Counted from the stretch's first letter, positions 54,843 to 63,468 are shown. The stretch is DNA of 64,000 nt from UBA6183 sp943372215 (GCA_943372215.1 CALRXU020000003.1:186001-250000), one strand, 5' to 3'. The notes: generated from the letters alone by a model not told the origin. Numbers and translations: made by a program.

Positions 54843-57020
54843 TTACAATAGCAAGATATAAATCCCCATCAAAAAAATGTGATTAAATTTTCTTGTACTG
54901 TCATTAGCAAACGTAACCAACTGAAAATCATGAGAAAATTTTATCTGAATTTTCCGATTTAAATTAGAATTGATGCTATTAAAAACAGATTGTCTGTTTT
55001 GCAAACCAACATCGTCACTATAGTTTAACCCGTGAGAAAGAATCCATTTCTCTTGGGCAATTTTATACGAATAACTTATGCTCGCTGACAATAAATTTCC
55101 TGAAGTATTTTCATTAATAATGTAATTCATCGTGGCGTTTAGTGAACTATTTATTCGATTAAAAAATAACACATAATTACAACCCACATTGGTTTGTTCA
55201 ATACCAGGTTGTGCTGTAGAGTCCAATTCTGAACGACTGTTTATTTGATTTGAAGAAGACAATATTTTACCTGCTGTAAACGTAATGGTATGCTGTGTTC
55301 GTTTTCTATTAAAATTTAGGTTGGTGGTAAGTTGGATAAGCTGTGTTATATTTTTAATGGGATCAATACCAAAACCAGCATAATGGTAATAAAGCTGTGT
55401 GTAATTGCCAATAAACATCCATCTTCTATTCAATTTCCAAGTAATGTTATTCATGGCATTAACCAGATAGGATGTAGCAGGTTTGCTTCTTTTTAAGTTA
55501 TCCCTATCAAAACGTGTGGTATGGCTATAAATAACCTTACCCTTCCAAAACTTCTGATCTAATTTCCCTTCTAAACGCATGTTGTCTGTTCGCAAAAATG
55601 GTGTTCCTATCGAGAGGTAATCTTTATCAATATACCTCATGTTAAACCCAAATTTTGTTGCCTCGCTTTTTGATTTAATAGACAAACGGGTGTAAAAAGC
55701 TGCCGACTGATTGCTTCTACTTGAAAATATATTGTTGATGTGTTTCGAAGTAGTTGTTGTCTCCACTTCATTAATACCTTCCTCCTTTGATGATCGCGCA
55801 TATTCAGCCTCTAACTTTATTTGCTTGGTAACCTGATATTGTAAATGTGCGCCAATTGCCACATTGTTGATATATTTGGCATTGGGCTCAATACGCAGGC
55901 TGCTTTGATCCCTGCCTTTAATAATTGATAATGCAAACAACATTTTGGTTAAATTGCCATAACCAATTCTGCCACCCCATACCCCACGTTTTGATAGCGT
56001 TTCTTTGACAAAAAAATTGGAATAATTAGCCAATGCATTGCCATAAAAAAAAGCAGTGTACAAGTTATGTTTATTATACTCTGCATTTATGCCCCTAATA
56101 TTAAACCCATTTGCGATAAGCGGGCTGTACACTACTGTTACAACACCCATATCCAATTTGGTAATCCCACTTAACACATTTAATAACCGGCTTGGTTTGT
56201 TTTTTAGGGAATCAGGTATTGTGTTGTTTAATCTTAGCCTTTCTAATTCTTTGGTACGTTCAAATTGATTGATATGTTTTGTTGCTTGCTGGTAAAATTC
56301 GTATTCACGTTCCGCATCATTATGTTGACGTAGTTTGTTTTTAGCATTGGCGAGTTTCACCTTTGCCTGTTCAGAAGTATCTAGCTTGGTATCATTCAAA
56401 ACCAATTTTTGTTCTTCAATGTCTCTTAGGTAATCTTTATTACTAAATTTCTCTTCGTATCCTGCTATTTTTTTAGCCAATATGGCTTTACCCATACGAG
56501 GGTCGTTGGTGTAGTTTATCATTTCATCTGTTGATGGAATATTGAGATTACCGTCAATCGTATCCCTACCTTTTAAACTTTTTGCTCTTAAACTATCCAT
56601 CTGACTCCTGAGGATAGTCCTGGCCTTTTGCTGGGCCTGGAAATCATTTGCTGTGGGCTTTTTGTATTGTGCTAAATTACGCTTAAAACGGGCATAGTCA
56701 AAAGATACGCTTACATTATTAATCCTATTGTAATTGCTATGTTCGGTGCTAACAAGCCCTGTTAATCTAAACGGCAGTGTAGCTATGCTAAAATCACCTA
56801 AAAGCCCTGCCCTTACATACCTGTTTGGACCACCTTGCCCAATACTTGGTTCTTTGGTATAAAACGCATCCGAGCTCACACTCAATCCATCCACTTTAAA
56901 CAAATGTGGCAATATATTTTTTTGCACTTGCGTTAAACTATCTGCCTGTTGGCTATAAGCAACATTCACGCAAAAAAAGAAAAGAAAAAAGCCCAAAGAA
57001 ATTTGGTGAGTCTTATACAT
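54843..57020 (-). CDS. Outer-membrane beta-barrel-like protein opening the Rhs operon
   Basis: 725 residues. A signal peptide (ends V-A-Y-S) precedes a globular segment (20-120), a charged helical coiled-coil part (about 120-270, rich in K/Q/R/E), then from about 290 to the end alternating aromatic beta strands typical of a barrel (for example T-A-F-F-Y-G-N-A-L-A-N-Y, R-W-M-F-I-G-N-Y-T-Q-L-Y-Y-H-Y). The last residues are hydrophobic (I-Y-I-L-L-L), without the usual terminal F. It is the first gene of a tightly packed nine-gene operon and is the obvious candidate for an export pore or surface anchor. No family name is recognised. Confidence 0.75.
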   Translation of the reverse strand: MYKTHQISLGFFLFFFCVNVAYSQQADSLTQVQKNILPHLFKVDGLSVSSDAFYTKEPSIGQGGPNRYVRAGLLGDFSIATLPFRLTGLVSTEHSNYNRINNVSVSFDYARFKRNLAQYKKPTANDFQAQQKARTILRSQMDSLRAKSLKGRDTIDGNLNIPSTDEMINYTNDPRMGKAILAKKIAGYEEKFSNKDYLRDIEEQKLVLNDTKLDTSEQAKVKLANAKNKLRQHNDAEREYEFYQQATKHINQFERTKELERLRLNNTIPDSLKNKPSRLLNVLSGITKLDMGVVTVVYSPLIANGFNIRGINAEYNKHNLYTAFFYGNALANYSNFFVKETLSKRGVWGGRIGYGNLTKMLFALSIIKGRDQSSLRIEPNAKYINNVAIGAHLQYQVTKQIKLEAEYARSSKEEGINEVETTTTSKHINNIFSSRSNQSAAFYTRLSIKSKSEATKFGFNMRYIDKDYLSIGTPFLRTDNMRLEGKLDQKFWKGKVIYSHTTRFDRDNLKRSKPATSYLVNAMNNITWKLNRRWMFIGNYTQLYYHYAGFGIDPIKNITQLIQLTTNLNFNRKRTQHTITFTAGKILSSSNQINSRSELDSTAQPGIEQTNVGCNYVLFFNRINSSLNATMNYIINENTSGNLLSASISYSYKIAQEKWILSHGLNYSDDVGLQNRQSVFNSINSNLNRKIQIKFSHDFQLVTFANDSTRKFNHIFLMGIYILLL

Positions 57021-57037
57021 TGGTTATGGTTATACAA

Positions 57038-57045
57038 CAAATCTA
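57038..57045 (-). promoter_or_regulatory. Candidate -7 box of the Rhs operon
   Basis: TAGATTTG on the minus strand fits TAnnTTTG and lies 17 bases before the outer-membrane protein ATG. No TTG -33 element is found at the expected spacing, so support is partial. Confidence 0.4.
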
Positions 57046-57231
57046 CCTTAGCGAAAATAAAATTTCCCTGATTATTTTCCTATAAATTATTCCAAGGCTT
57101 ATTTTGAATTACTAGAGAATGTTAATCGGAATACTTGCAGAGACATTATTCAATCAACTGCATTTGAGCAATAACCGAACTAACATAAGTAGCTCGCGTA
57201 AAAACAAAATCTTATAATTGTACTTTACTGC

Positions 57232-58230
57232 ATGAAACCGAAATTACTTGCCTTACTTAAATTCAGCCTTCAGGTGGTGCTGATTTGCATCATTACATTG
57301 GTGCTGTTTGAGTGCTGCTACAGGTATCAGGTGGTTGATTTTTACAAATTCGCCTGGACGACTTTAAATACCAAAGAAAATGTAGAAAAAAGCCCTGTTG
57401 ACTTGCTTGTTTTTGGCGATTCTTTTTCAGCCAAAGCAGATGGTTACGTTTCAACGCTGGCTAGTCAATTTCCTGAAAAAACAATCCTCAATGCAAGCAC
57501 CCCAGGTATTGGTATAAAACAAGTGAATTTATTTGCGGCTGATAGAATAAAGCAAACCAAGCCCAAAGCCATTCTTTATCAGGTTTATGTGGGCAATGAT
57601 TTGCTGGATGTAAAAAACTTATCAAACTGGCGCGAATTATCTTTAGCCAGAAACCTGTATTGGGGTGCCTCTGATTTTTTTATTTCACTGCGTTACCTCA
57701 ACCAACGTTTGGTTGTTTTGCGCAAAGATAAAAGCCTTATCCCCCAAGGGCTTAATAAACCGTTTGCTAAAGCAATGTACGACAAACGCTCCTTGCTGTT
57801 TACACAGGCCGATGCAACATATCTATATAAAACGGTAACCATTACGGATGACTTTTTAACCCGCTATGCACTTTGGAAAAAGGAAATGGACGAGTTCATT
57901 TCAAAAATTCCTCCCGACACAAAACTATACATCGCGTTTATTCCCCATTGCGCCCAACTCAATACGTTTTATTATCACCAACTATTAGACATGGGCAATA
58001 GGGTGGCAGATTCTTCGGTTTTTTTTCAAGAGCAATATCCATTATTACAACAAGCTAGTGCTGACTTTCAACATCATCCAACAATTGTTTTTTTAAACCC
58101 ACTTACCCACCTTAAAAATACTGATAAGGCGGGACACCGCTTGTATTATGAAAATGACCCTCACTTTAATGCAAATGGACACCAAGAATTTGCCCATTAT
58201 TTAGCAACAAACTTGTTTGGTGCTGAATAG
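57232..58230 (+). CDS. SGNH/GDSL-type hydrolase-like membrane-anchored protein
   Basis: 332 residues. An N-terminal membrane helix (about 8-28) is followed by an SGNH fold: nucleophile block L-L-V-F-G-D-S64-F-S, block III V-G-N122-D, and a C-terminal block D-P-H-F-N-A-N-G-H near 309-317. The last motif resembles AlgX/AlgJ-type acetyltransferases and related polysaccharide-modifying proteins. It probably adds or removes acyl groups on a cell-envelope glycan in the periplasm. It stands alone, divergent from the Rhs operon across 211 bp, so no partner is evident. Confidence 0.78.
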   Translation: MKPKLLALLKFSLQVVLICIITLVLFECCYRYQVVDFYKFAWTTLNTKENVEKSPVDLLVFGDSFSAKADGYVSTLASQFPEKTILNASTPGIGIKQVNLFAADRIKQTKPKAILYQVYVGNDLLDVKNLSNWRELSLARNLYWGASDFFISLRYLNQRLVVLRKDKSLIPQGLNKPFAKAMYDKRSLLFTQADATYLYKTVTITDDFLTRYALWKKEMDEFISKIPPDTKLYIAFIPHCAQLNTFYYHQLLDMGNRVADSSVFFQEQYPLLQQASADFQHHPTIVFLNPLTHLKNTDKAGHRLYYENDPHFNANGHQEFAHYLATNLFGAE

Positions 58231-58415
58231 AAAAAGAGGCAAAGAATTATAACCCACCCTGTTAGCGCTTTTGTTGTAGTCCCTAACAAAGTAACGGGGC
58301 ATTTTGGTCATATTTCTGTCAATTGCGTCATATTTTTATCATAACGAATGGGGGGACAACCTTTATACCGCGTCTTACGTCTAATTACAAATCTTAACAA
58401 CTAGCTAAAGCTGAT

Positions 58416-59150
58416 ATGAAGAACATCTTGTTTTTTGCAACAAACAATGAATTGCCTTTTAAACTTATTAATCAACATTTAAAGCAATTGTATGATTTTA
58501 CCTTGTTACGCGACATCAAAAACATGGTTCAATACGTATGTAAATACCCCACAGATTTATGCATTATAGAAAACAGCCAAGAAGGAATCCGGCTAATTCA
58601 AAGCTTAAAGCTAATTGATGGCACAATTCCTATCCTTTTAATTGCAAACATTGATAATAAAGAAGATAAGGACAGGCTGTTTGAACTAAATTGCACAGAA
58701 TACATGTTTCAACCTTTTTTGTCGAGAGAACTTGTTTTTCGTATAGAAAATGCTTTGGGCAGGACAAAAGTAACAAAAAGTCCGGTTTTGCATACTGCCG
58801 TTGAAACCACAAGCATTGGGAATTCAAGTATTGACTTTCGGAATCGCACCTTTCAAAGTCCATCAGGCACTCAATTGTTAAGTCATAAAGAAAATGAATT
58901 GCTTAAAATATTGTGCGTAAACAAAAATACACTCATCGCTAGGGAGCAAATTTTAATGCAAATCTGGAAAAAAAACGACTACTACTCCTCTAAAAGCATG
59001 GATGTTTACATGACCAGAATCAGAAAAGTTCTTAAGGAAGATGAACTCATCATTTTACAGAACTACTATGGCTCAGGGTACATGTTAAGTGAACTTAACG
59101 GTGAACACCAATTAAACCAAAAAGAATATGCCGTTTTGGATAGGGTTTAA
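58416..59150 (+). CDS. OmpR-like regulator with atypical receiver domain
   Basis: 244 residues. The C-terminal half (about 135-228) is a clear OmpR/PhoB winged helix (L-S-H-K-E-N-E-L-L-K, D-V-Y-M-T-R-I-R-K, G-S-G-Y-M-L). The N-terminal half has the receiver length and pattern but lacks the chemistry. The acidic pair is missing (F-A-T-N-N), the phosphoacceptor position is E52 in L-C-I-I-E-N-S, and the K-P motif is Q-P (M-F-Q-P-F). It is thus probably phosphorylation-independent, perhaps fixed in an active-like state by the glutamate. No kinase gene is adjacent. What it controls is unknown. Confidence 0.85.
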   Translation: MKNILFFATNNELPFKLINQHLKQLYDFTLLRDIKNMVQYVCKYPTDLCIIENSQEGIRLIQSLKLIDGTIPILLIANIDNKEDKDRLFELNCTEYMFQPFLSRELVFRIENALGRTKVTKSPVLHTAVETTSIGNSSIDFRNRTFQSPSGTQLLSHKENELLKILCVNKNTLIAREQILMQIWKKNDYYSSKSMDVYMTRIRKVLKEDELIILQNYYGSGYMLSELNGEHQLNQKEYAVLDRV

Positions 59151-59335
59151 TGTTTCCGTTAACAAAGAATTCCGGAAGCGGAACTGGCTGGTTGCGCTAA
59201 CAAAGTAGCTATGAATTTTAGCAGGCTTTTAATATGTTTGCAAAACCATCAGATTGTCCGTTTGGCATAACGCCAGCTTTCATCTGTAGTAACAATTAAA
59301 CGCACTATTAAATACACCATTCAGCTAACTTTAAC

Positions 59336-60163
59336 ATGAAAAAGTTCCTATTAACAACAACCGCATCAATCTTTACCCTTTTATGCTTTGCACAAACGGA
59401 TACTATTTTTTCTAACAACGAAAAAATTCTATGTACGGTTAAAGAAATTACTCCTGAGGCTGTTAAATACTCATTTATAGGAGAAGAATTGATTAATTCT
59501 ATTTATAAAAATTCCGTACAAAAAATTGTTTTTAAAAACGGTAGGATTCAAACTTTTGCAGAAGCCACTTCATTTAAAAAAATTAATGGCGTTGATGATT
59601 TTGAGAATGTTACCATAACCCAGGTTGAAAGCGAGGTAAAAGGTTTGTTTAAAGTTGGAGACGTGAGTTCCAAAGCAAAAGGAACTACCACACTTTCTAA
59701 TCAAGAGCGGGTTAAAGAACGTGCTTACCGTAAAATGAAAATTGGTGCCGCCATGATGGGCGCAAATATTATTTATTTAACCAACCAACGAACCGAAGGC
59801 AATAAAATGGGTGGATACTTTCAATCGGGTTCAACTGCTGAAACCAATTTAACAGGAGTGGCCTACACCAATCAATTACCAAGCCCTGAAGAATTTGCAG
59901 CCGTTATTGGTGAAAAAAGGAATTTCCAAGCTGTTGAAGAGGCCCGATTATGGAGCAGTGGCAGCGACATGACAAAAACAGAATCTTTTTCAAGTTTTGT
60001 GATAAAAACCATATCAAATGAAAATGGAATAATTATGGTTACTGGCGAACTGGAAGGTGCATATGGGCGTGAGGTATTTAGGGTGGTTTCATTTAATAAA
60101 GATTATTTTAATATTTATTATGAAGACAAAAGCACCATTTACAATGTAAAAATTAAAATATAA
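59336..60163 (+). CDS. Secreted hypothetical protein
   Basis: 275 residues with a signal peptide (ends L-C-F-A). The N-terminal 70 residues form a beta-rich module (D-T-I-F-S-N-N-E-K-I-L-C-T-V-K-E-I-T, then V-Q-K-I-V-F-K-N-G-R) of a type common in secreted Bacteroidota proteins that read as small SH3-like or beta-barrel folds. The centre is glycine- and lysine-containing with a K-M-K-I-G-A-A-M-M-G-A-N stretch. I do not recognise a function. No neighbours share its strand closely. Confidence 0.7.
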   Translation: MKKFLLTTTASIFTLLCFAQTDTIFSNNEKILCTVKEITPEAVKYSFIGEELINSIYKNSVQKIVFKNGRIQTFAEATSFKKINGVDDFENVTITQVESEVKGLFKVGDVSSKAKGTTTLSNQERVKERAYRKMKIGAAMMGANIIYLTNQRTEGNKMGGYFQSGSTAETNLTGVAYTNQLPSPEEFAAVIGEKRNFQAVEEARLWSSGSDMTKTESFSSFVIKTISNENGIIMVTGELEGAYGREVFRVVSFNKDYFNIYYEDKSTIYNVKIKI

Positions 60164-60174
60164 CAAATGGCGTT

Positions 60175-60193
60175 GGGGATAGTCTGTATCCCC
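60175..60193 (+). terminator. Hairpin after the secreted hypothetical gene
   Basis: Perfect 7-bp stem GGGGATA / TATCCCC with loop GTCTG, 11 bases after the stop. There is no T-run, so it may be an mRNA-stabilising hairpin rather than a rho-independent terminator. Confidence 0.45.
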
Positions 60194-60320
60194 GTGTGGT
60201 ATAGATTAACAACAAAAGTATTATTAATCGTTTTAGTTTTATAAGCACCAATTTTTGCTGGCAAAAAACTACCTTGCTGTTAACTTATAAAATAAAAGTA
60301 GCTTTCTTAACAAAAAGCCA

Positions 60321-60364
60321 CACGAAAGATTAGCTCCGCTGAACTTCGTTTCGTGCGGCAGCAG
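60321..60364. repeat. Dispersed hairpin repeat, copy D
   Basis: CACGAAA-GATTAGCTCCGCTGAACTTCG-TTTCGTG followed by CGGCAGC. It has the same core as copies A-C in the toxin locus, here 16 kb or more away, in the 240-bp gap before a hypothetical gene. Confidence 0.75.
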
Positions 60365-60403
60365 GGGAATTAATGAAGTTAACGAATTCGTTTCGAATAG
60401 ACA

Positions 60404-61270
60404 ATGCTAAACATAACACATACAATCCAAATAAGTTCAGCTTCTGAGTTTGAAGTAATAATTGGTATACTAAAAAAACAATATATTGATGCCCCTGTTT
60501 TCACGGTCAATCATTCAGACTATTATACCGTTAGTTTTGAGAGCAACTATGAAGAGTATGAATTGATTAGTGCGATTGAAATAGCCTTTCCCGAATATGA
60601 GCATGTAGAGGGAATCAGTATTGGAGTGTCAGATATTAGGATAGTAATAAATCAAGTCCAAACGCATTTAAGTACGGATGATTGGGGCAGAAGGTTAAAT
60701 ACTGATAACATATCCTCAACTACTTACTTTACCCAAAGGCCAAGCAATGCAACCCAACCTATCTGGCAAGATAAGGTTGTTAAGGCTCTCCTTGGTCCTA
60801 CAGAAGAGAAGGAATTGCTTGTAAATATTTCGGATGGGATTATTAAAAGTACTGGGGAAAGAGGGTTTTTAGTTATTGAGAAGAAAACTGAGGGCGAAAA
60901 ACCAGAGATTCTTATTGAGCATCTTTATAAGACTAAATCTGAGGCGTTTTGGGCTGGTTACACAAGAATTACTCAGTATATAGAAAAACGGTATGAAGAA
61001 TACAAGGAATCTCAAAAGCGCAAGAGGAAACATAAGCTAAGCTTTGATCAATGGCTAACCGAACAGGAAACTCAAGAGAGGCAAGAAAAGGCTGGTATCC
61101 TTACCAAAGCTGAGATGCTATCTCTCGAACCTGGGGTTAAAGTGAGACATCCTAAGTTTGGAGTCGGAAGCGTTGTTAACATTGATGGTCATCATTGTAT
61201 TATTGACTTTGAAAGCGGAAGAAAAACACTGGTATTTGAATTTTCTATTTTGCGTAAGTATGAAGAATGA
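60404..61270 (+). CDS. Hypothetical protein with C-terminal UvrD/PcrA Tudor-like domain
   Basis: 288 residues, cytoplasmic. The N-terminal half is mixed alpha/beta without a recognised family. A charged helical linker (about 195-235, many K/R/E) leads to a C-terminal 45-residue module G-V-K-V-R-H-P-K-F-G-V-G-S-V-V...I-D-F-E-S-G-R-K-T-L. This is the pattern of the Tudor-like tail of UvrD/PcrA helicases, which contacts RNA polymerase. No helicase part is present. It may bind RNA polymerase or another protein; function unknown. Confidence 0.65.
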   Translation: MLNITHTIQISSASEFEVIIGILKKQYIDAPVFTVNHSDYYTVSFESNYEEYELISAIEIAFPEYEHVEGISIGVSDIRIVINQVQTHLSTDDWGRRLNTDNISSTTYFTQRPSNATQPIWQDKVVKALLGPTEEKELLVNISDGIIKSTGERGFLVIEKKTEGEKPEILIEHLYKTKSEAFWAGYTRITQYIEKRYEEYKESQKRKRKHKLSFDQWLTEQETQERQEKAGILTKAEMLSLEPGVKVRHPKFGVGSVVNIDGHHCIIDFESGRKTLVFEFSILRKYEE

Positions 61271-61465
61271 AAATATACGGAAGAATGGAAAGTAGGGTTC
61301 CGTGATATGAAAGTTTGAACAAGCGTTAAAAATAATCCTCTGGAATATTTTAGCGAGAAGCTCGACCTTGTTGGCGGTGTGTGAGTGGGGAGTTTAATTT
61401 TTTATTTATTATATCAAAACAGCGGTTAATTTATACGCATTAGAAATGTACTTAAGAGGTAAAAT

Positions 61466-61981
61466 ATGAAAGAATTCAAAGAAATGGTTTTAATTAGTGA
61501 AATTGTGCTACAAACAAAAATTGCGCAAAGAGCTAATGAGCGTTTACAGGCTACTCATGAAAGCTTCGACAGACTTGAAGTTTGGTGTTCAATTCAATCT
61601 ATTCTTGTTGCGACAGGAAACATATCTAAGATTCTATGGCCAATCAAAAAAAACAACAAAACTCGGGGTAAAAGTTTACGGCAAATGCTTAAAATAGAAG
61701 ACACTAACACTCTTTCTAATCGGACATTTCGTAATAATTTTGAGCACTACGATGAGCGTATAGAAGAATTGTTTAATAATAACTCCAGCGTAGCATATAG
61801 AGATTTAGCAATGAATCCATCTTTCAGGGGAGCTTCTGCTGCAAATGTTGACAGAGGATATAATTCGTTTAATAACACGCTGATTTTTCGAGGTGAAATA
61901 CTGGATTTGAACAAAGTATTTAAAGCGCTTGAAGAACTACTTAATAATTGCAAGCAATACACCACCCTAGAATTTGTTTGA
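61466..61981 (+). CDS. HEPN-like helical protein
   Basis: 171 residues, predicted mostly helical. The segment F-R89-N-N-F-E-H94-Y-D-E-R fits the R-x4-H motif of HEPN RNase domains, which act in toxin-antitoxin and defence systems. Length and helical content also fit. No partner nucleotidyltransferase (MNT) or other antitoxin gene is next to it, so an RNase role is tentative. It could equally be a structural HEPN relative. Confidence 0.5.
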   Translation: MKEFKEMVLISEIVLQTKIAQRANERLQATHESFDRLEVWCSIQSILVATGNISKILWPIKKNNKTRGKSLRQMLKIEDTNTLSNRTFRNNFEHYDERIEELFNNNSSVAYRDLAMNPSFRGASAANVDRGYNSFNNTLIFRGEILDLNKVFKALEELLNNCKQYTTLEFV

Positions 61982-62032
61982 TCTCCAACAACTTGAAACC
62001 ATCAATCTGCAAGAAAAGTCACCGTGGGACAG

Positions 62033-62083
62033 GTATTCCTCCGAGTCCACGCGCATTTCCGAATACGTGTGTTAAACAACCAA
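62033..62083. repeat. Palindromic intergenic repeat, copy 1
   Basis: GTATTC and GAATAC arms enclose a core with AGTCCACGCGCATTTCC, followed by GTGTGTTAAACAAC. A near-identical copy lies at 63469-63505. It is probably a dispersed structured repeat; no coding role. Confidence 0.65.
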
Positions 62084-62147
62084 CCGAACCAACCTTAAAG
62101 TTGAACAACACATCATCAAAGCATGAAACACATCACTATCCTATCCC

Positions 62148-62176
62148 TTGGTTTTCTTTTTTAATCCTTAAATTTG
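62148..62176 (+). promoter_or_regulatory. Bacteroidota-type promoter of the antitoxin gene
   Basis: TTG (62148-62150), an 18-base spacer and TAAATTTG (62169-62176) match the -33/-7 consensus TTG-N17-20-TAnnTTTG. The ATG at 62196 follows after 19 bases. Confidence 0.7.
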
Positions 62177-62195
62177 AGTAATTCATTTTACAATT

Positions 62196-62426
62196 ATGAC
62201 CACGGCAGCCATAAAAAAACAAGTTGATAATTACCTCCCATTGTTATCTACAAAACAACAAACGTTGGTTTTGGAAATGATAAAAGGCTTTTTAAATGTT
62301 GACAGCGATACAAAACGCATTAGTCGTAAGCAATATAATAAAGAAATAACCAATGCTGTTACCCGCATTGAGAAGGGAAATGTTGTTTCTCATAAAAATG
62401 CCCTTAAAGAGTTGTCTAAATGGTAA
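62196..62426 (+). CDS. Orphan type II antitoxin-like protein
   Basis: 76 residues. The pattern (T-A-A-I-K-K-Q-V-D-N-Y-L-P-L-L-S-T-K-Q-Q at the start, I-S-R-K-Q-Y-N-K-E-I, ending in K-E-L-S-K-W) is that of short Bacteroidota antitoxins that normally precede a RelE/ParE-type toxin. The C-terminus would wrap the toxin. Here the expected toxin is missing: an ATG overlapping the stop opens a frame that ends after eight codons. It has its own promoter and may still act as a DNA-binding protein or neutralise a toxin elsewhere. Confidence 0.7.
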   Translation: MTTAAIKKQVDNYLPLLSTKQQTLVLEMIKGFLNVDSDTKRISRKQYNKEITNAVTRIEKGNVVSHKNALKELSKW

Positions 62427-62446
62427 AAACCGTGTTTTTAGACTAG
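62420..62446 (+). pseudogene. Remnant of the cognate toxin gene
   Basis: ATG at 62420 overlaps the antitoxin stop, as toxin starts do in such pairs. The frame reads M-V-K-T-V-F-L-D and then TAG; further stops follow. It is probably the decayed start of a RelE/ParE-type toxin gene; the body is gone. Confidence 0.4.
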
Positions 62447-62581
62447 TTTGGGGTATAGGTTTAGTTAGGAGCAAAACCGTTGGTTATTTGTATTAAGTGG
62501 AGGCATTCTGCAAGTAAAACCGCCTGTCCGCGTGGGCAGGGAAACCTAAGCGTCTTACCATTACTTTAAAGCTACAAAACA

Positions 62582-63091
62582 CTAATCCTTCAAATGAAAT
62601 GCCTCTTTTATTTCTTCGTAATTGTAATAATTAATGTTTGGCTTTAATGCATTAGCTGCTGCTGATATAACCACCGCTTTAAACTTTACGTTTGTACCGT
62701 AATATTGATTAGGATCATCCCCCGCACTCAACGTTGTGTTATAAACCCAAGTAACTCTAACACTACCCGCGCTTGTAGTAAAATTCATAAAGTAATTATA
62801 TGTTGGAGTATATTGGGTAAACGGAATAGCTCGCCAAGTGCCTTCCACTGTGCTGAAATAAACCATTACAGCGGCAGAATTAATATTATCAGCTGTTAAT
62901 TCTGGCACACTTAAATCTAGGTAATGATAAGGAGAACTGTATGCCCATATAGTATTTGAAAAGGTTCTACTTTCTGCCTTGGCCGCATTATTTGTATTGG
63001 GTTCTTCCTCTTCCTTTTCACAACTACTAATTATTGTCAAAATAAATAACCCGACTAGTACGCATTTGAATTTATTTATTACTGTTTTCAT
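62582..63091 (-). CDS. Small lipoprotein, hypothetical
   Basis: 169 residues. The signal ends in a lipobox T-I-I-S-S-C (C24) followed by E-K-E-E-E-E, which fits surface-exported Bacteroidota lipoproteins with an acidic start. The rest is a beta-rich domain with aromatic strands (W-A-Y-S-S-P-Y-H-Y-L-D-L, V-R-V-T-W-V-Y-N). No family is recognised. It starts 5 bp after a small membrane protein gene, so the two are probably co-transcribed. Confidence 0.7.
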   Translation of the reverse strand: MKTVINKFKCVLVGLFILTIISSCEKEEEEPNTNNAAKAESRTFSNTIWAYSSPYHYLDLSVPELTADNINSAAVMVYFSTVEGTWRAIPFTQYTPTYNYFMNFTTSAGSVRVTWVYNTTLSAGDDPNQYYGTNVKFKAVVISAAANALKPNINYYNYEEIKEAFHLKD

Positions 63092-63096
63092 AAGTA

Positions 63097-63345
63097 TTAT
63101 TGTTTAACCCCTTCTATCTGATTCACTTTAGGCAAGCTTTCTGGATTTCGAGAGGCTTTTCCTCCTGTTGCGTTTTGTATATAATAAATACATAATGATG
63201 CAAGTACAGTTATAATGCCACCCACAATTGCTTTCAATAACCAATTCGAAGATTCTTTTTTATCTGGAGATGGAACATGAATATTGATATTGTTTCTTTC
63301 CCCACTAATGTTAGCATTAATACTATTGTTATTTTTTGTGGTCAT
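63097..63345 (-). CDS. Small single-pass membrane protein
   Basis: 82 residues. A polar N-terminus rich in N and I (N-N-N-S-I-N-A-N-I-S-G-E-R-N-N-I-N-I) is followed by one membrane helix (about 35-57: L-L-K-A-I-V-G-G-I-I-T-V-L-A-S-L) and a short tail. It heads a two-gene unit with the lipoprotein gene. Function unknown. Confidence 0.6.
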   Translation of the reverse strand: MTTKNNNSINANISGERNNINIHVPSPDKKESSNWLLKAIVGGIITVLASLCIYYIQNATGGKASRNPESLPKVNQIEGVKQ

Positions 63346-63354
63346 ACAACTTAA

Positions 63355-63396
63355 TTTTTAAACAGCTAATTAAGCAAATAATTAGCTGTTTAAAAA
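63355..63396 (-). terminator. Perfect 18-bp inverted repeat
   Basis: TTTTTAAACAGCTAATTA and its exact complement flank the loop AGCAAA. It starts 9 bases upstream of the small membrane protein ATG. The A/T-rich outer ends let it act as a terminator in either direction, most likely for a minus-strand transcript entering from the right. Confidence 0.6.
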
Positions 63397-63468
63397 GACT
63401 CATGGAAATTAATTGTCTCAAATACCCAATCCACGCACATTTCAATGCATTTATTAAACTGTTCCCCC

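Noticed and set aside
15252..57020. Insertion sequence or prophage as source of the giant genes
   Set aside because: No transposase, integrase or phage structural gene is seen anywhere in the window.
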